Assembly: GCA_964478025.1 (NCBI GenBank)
Contig: CAYZGK010000001.1
Location: forward strand, 124,001-188,000
From: UBA3700 sp964478025
GTDB taxonomy: Bacteria > Bacillota > Clostridia > Christensenellales > UBA3700
Length of the DNA: 64,000 bases
Direction of reading: 5' to 3'
Shown: piece after piece, positions 62,202 through 64,000 of the stretch
How positions within the stretch are numbered: position 1 is the stretch's first letter
How the letters are laid out: the number at the start of each line of letters is the position of its first letter
Translations under genes and position numbers: made by a program
Notes under the pieces: model-generated
Told to the model about the DNA's origin: nothing
What the model saw: only the letters and a program-made list of their open reading frames with translations
Database searches by the model: none

Positions 62202-63320
62202 ATGTTAGTAGATCCAAGAGTTGAAAAGTTAGCACATAACTTGGTTAATTATTCTTGCAGAGTTCAAAAAGGCGAGAATGTTTTTATAGAAGCTACAGGT
62301 GTAGACTATCAAATTGTTAATTGCATTGTAAGAGAAGTAAATAAACTTGGTGCATTTCCATATGTTTCATATAAAGATTCTAGAATAGAAAGAGAAATCT
62401 TAATGGGAATGAGCGATGAACTTGCAAAAAGAATGGCAGATTTTGACGATTATAAAATGAAAAAAATGCAAGCATACATCGGAATAAGAGGTGGAGAAAA
62501 TGCTTATGAAAAAAGCGATGTTCCACAACAAAAAATGAAAATTTATTCCTCATTATATGCAACGCCAGTGCATCTTGAGACAAGAGTTAAAAAGACTAAA
62601 TGGGTTATTTTAAGATATCCTACACAAGGGATGAGTTCGCAATCTTCAATGTCAACAGAAGCTTTTGAAGATTATTTCTTTGAAGTATGTAATCTAGATT
62701 ATTCTAAAATGAGTAAGGCTATGGACTCGCTTGTTAGTTTAATGAATAAGACAGATAAGGTTAGAATAGTAGCACCAAATACTGATTTAACATTCTCTAT
62801 TAAAGGAATAGGTGCTGTAAAGTGTGCTGGTGAGTGTAATATCCCGGATGGTGAAGTTTATACAGCTCCAGTTAAGAATAGCGTTAATGGAAGAATTTCA
62901 TATAATGTTCCAAGTACTGAAAATGGAATTAAATTTGAAAATGTATCGCTTCTTTTTAAAGATGGAAAAATTATAGAGGCTACATCTAATCATAATAAAG
63001 AAATTAATGAGATTTTTGATACTGATGATGGCGCACGTTTTGTGGGTGAATTTGCCATAGGGGTAAATCCTTATGTAACAAAGCCTATGGACGATATTTT
63101 GTTTGATGAAAAAATCTCTGGTTCTATTCACTTTACTCCAGGAGACTGCTACGAAGATGCATACAATGGGAATCAATCATCTGTGCATTGGGATCTGGTA
63201 CTTGTTCAAACAAAAGAATGGGGCGGTGGAGAAATATACTTTGATGATGTGCTTATAAGAAAAGATGGTATTTTTGTTTTGGATGAATTAAAGTGTTTAA
63301 ATCCTGAAAATCTAAAATAA
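62202..63320 (+). CDS. M29 family aminopeptidase (AmpS/PepS-like)
   Basis: The 372-residue protein shows the M29 landmarks: GENVFIEATG near the N-terminus, GVNPYVTKPMDDILFDEKISGS broken here as GVNPYVTKP and DEKISGSIHFTPGDCY, and QSSVHWDLVLVQ with the C-terminal metal-binding His and Asp. These two-zinc enzymes remove N-terminal residues from peptides in the cytosol. AAGGAG precedes the ATG. A terminator follows the gene. Confidence 0.88.
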   Translation: MLVDPRVEKLAHNLVNYSCRVQKGENVFIEATGVDYQIVNCIVREVNKLGAFPYVSYKDSRIEREILMGMSDELAKRMADFDDYKMKKMQAYIGIRGGENAYEKSDVPQQKMKIYSSLYATPVHLETRVKKTKWVILRYPTQGMSSQSSMSTEAFEDYFFEVCNLDYSKMSKAMDSLVSLMNKTDKVRIVAPNTDLTFSIKGIGAVKCAGECNIPDGEVYTAPVKNSVNGRISYNVPSTENGIKFENVSLLFKDGKIIEATSNHNKEINEIFDTDDGARFVGEFAIGVNPYVTKPMDDILFDEKISGSIHFTPGDCYEDAYNGNQSSVHWDLVLVQTKEWGGGEIYFDDVLIRKDGIFVLDELKCLNPENLK

Positions 63321-63340
63321 GAAAATTTTTACGAATATAA

Positions 63341-63382
63341 AAAAAATAGTAGCGCATAAAGATTTGTTCTACTATTTTTTTT
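63341..63382 (+). terminator. Terminator after the M29 gene
   Basis: AAAAAATAGTAG pairs with CTACTATTTTTT around a 16-base loop, with a total run of eight T at the end. Confidence 0.9.
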
Positions 63383-63385
63383 AGC

Positions 63386-63418
63386 GATAGATTTTCGCGG
63401 GGACGAATAAAATCTATC
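63386..63418. repeat. Second hairpin, GATAGATTTT/AAAATCTATC
   Basis: A perfect 10-bp stem with a 13-base GC-rich loop (CGCGGGGACGAAT) directly follows the terminator. The rest of the gap to the next gene holds a promoter and a palindrome. Its role is unclear; it could be a back-up terminator stem or a leader structure. Confidence 0.65.
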
Positions 63419-63473
63419 TTGTATTATGTATTATGTGTTATGTCAACTTAAAGTTTATAAAAGTTATCTTAAC

Positions 63474-63501
63474 TTGACTTTATTATATTAAAATGTAATA
63501 C
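63474..63501 (+). promoter_or_regulatory. Promoter of the final XRE gene
   Basis: TTGACT at 63474-63479 is followed 16 bases later by TAATAC at 63496-63501 with TG in front. Confidence 0.55.
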
Positions 63502-63543
63502 TTTTTGTAAATGGAGTCGAATTCTACTAGAAATTTTGGACAT

Positions 63544-63558
63544 TCTACTTGAAGTAGA
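63544..63558. promoter_or_regulatory. Palindrome TCTACTT-G-AAGTAGA, candidate autoregulatory site
   Basis: A perfect 7-bp inverted repeat about a single base, 29 bases before the ATG. A half-site TCTACTAG lies at 63523-63530, one to two helical turns upstream. The position between promoter and start fits repression by the XRE protein. Confidence 0.6.
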
Positions 63559-63587
63559 GTTGAAAAATATAGCAAAATCGGAGAGTT

Positions 63588-64000
63588 ATGGATTCAGAAC
63601 AAATAGGTAAGGTTATTTTAGAATTAAGAAAACAGAATGGTTTTACGCAAGCTCAACTTGCTGAAAAACTTTGTGTTTCAGATAAAGCTGTCTCTAAATG
63701 GGAGCTTGGAGCTTCTATTCCAGATATTCAACAATTAGAATCAATAACTCAACTTTTTCATATATCCTATGATCTTTTGTTAAGTGGTGATGTTGAAAAA
63801 GTAAAACTACTAAATCAGAAAAAAAATAATGAAGAACCACAAAAGATAATTAAAAAGAAAGTTTCATCAAAAGAGTGGTATGAAATAGATAATGCGGGTT
63901 TAATATATCCCGCTCAAGCGACAGAAGATTGGAATCTAGTTTTTAGAGTTTCAGCAGTTATGAAAGAAAAGGTTGATGAAGATGTTTTAAATAAGGCTCT
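63588..64000 (+). CDS. XRE regulator fused to a condensation-type acyltransferase domain, 5' part
   Basis: The frame runs off the window after 137 residues. CGGAGAG precedes ATG 63588. Residues 8-60 form a helix-turn-helix (NGFTQAQLAEKLCVSDKAVS, KWELGASIPDI). After a basic linker, residues from about 97 read WYEIDNAGLIYPA and VFRVSAVMKEKVDEDVLNKA. This resembles the start of condensation/alcohol-acetyltransferase-like proteins of Firmicutes, which usually begin at this point without an XRE domain. The second assignment is made from a short stretch. Confidence 0.7.
   Translation, partial: MDSEQIGKVILELRKQNGFTQAQLAEKLCVSDKAVSKWELGASIPDIQQLESITQLFHISYDLLLSGDVEKVKLLNQKKNNEEPQKIIKKKVSSKEWYEIDNAGLIYPAQATEDWNLVFRVSAVMKEKVDEDVLNKA

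Noticed and set aside
63386..63418. Hairpin considered as a riboswitch
   Set aside because: It is a single 10-bp stem with no further conserved core, and it lies just after a terminator and upstream of the promoter, outside the next transcript.

Overview
The window is AT-rich chromosomal DNA, probably from an uncultured low-GC Firmicute such as a gut Clostridia lineage. This rests on Mini-RNase III beside a SigH-like sigma factor, DUF975 and UPF0210/UPF0237 families, strong AGGAGG-type ribosome binding sites, Gram-positive-style lipoproteins and giant membrane-anchored surface proteins. The exact lineage is inference. I saw no rRNA, tRNA, CRISPR array or transposase.

Left part (1-13.4 kb): the end of queH, a DUF975 membrane protein, an M28 peptidase, and an inducible-looking cluster of class III aminotransferase, FGGY kinase and two class II aldolases. 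These run into mrnC and a SigH-like sigma factor. A convergent six-gene minus-strand operon follows: an esterase-like alpha/beta protein lacking its serine, signal peptidase I, a 58-residue four-cysteine protein, a UPF0237 ACT protein, UPF0210 and rlmB.

Middle part (13.4-52.8 kb) is a surface and regulation region. A four-gene operon ending in an OmpR-type two-component system lies directly upstream of a ~22 kb four-gene operon. That operon encodes a 3148-residue lipoprotein, two C-terminally anchored proteins of 2032 and 1926 residues with GLUG-like and YDG/MBG-like repeats, and a small lipoprotein. A GH28-like beta-helix protein and a BspA-type leucine-rich repeat protein follow further on, with two flavoenzymes, an SDR oxidoreductase and a DEAD-box helicase between or after them.

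Three paralogous AlbA_2/GHKL-ATPase/winged-helix regulators are spread through this region. Each has a different short repeat array at its own promoter: TGTCCTAGC, GATAGGATA, and the palindrome ATGCAA-N6/7-TTGCAT every 35 bp. A fourth array, TACAAGTTTTACTA every 33 bp, precedes a flavoprotein gene with no such regulator. In one regulator the promoter repeat also recurs in frame inside the gene. This set of private repeat operators is the most unusual feature of the window.

Right part (52.9-64 kb): a polyamine ABC transporter operon (XRE-cupin regulator, potA, potB, potC, potD) with an unusually large PotA and a repeated GTTTA-N7-TAAAC operator candidate, class II fructose-bisphosphate aldolase, a solitary deaminase-type toxin domain with a putative immunity protein, a membrane-bound XRE regulator, a PlsC-like acyltransferase, an M29 aminopeptidase, and the start of an XRE gene apparently fused to a condensation-type acyltransferase domain.

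Several genes appear to be transcribed as leaderless or nearly leaderless mRNAs, with a -10 hexamer ending only 7 to 9 bases before the start codon.
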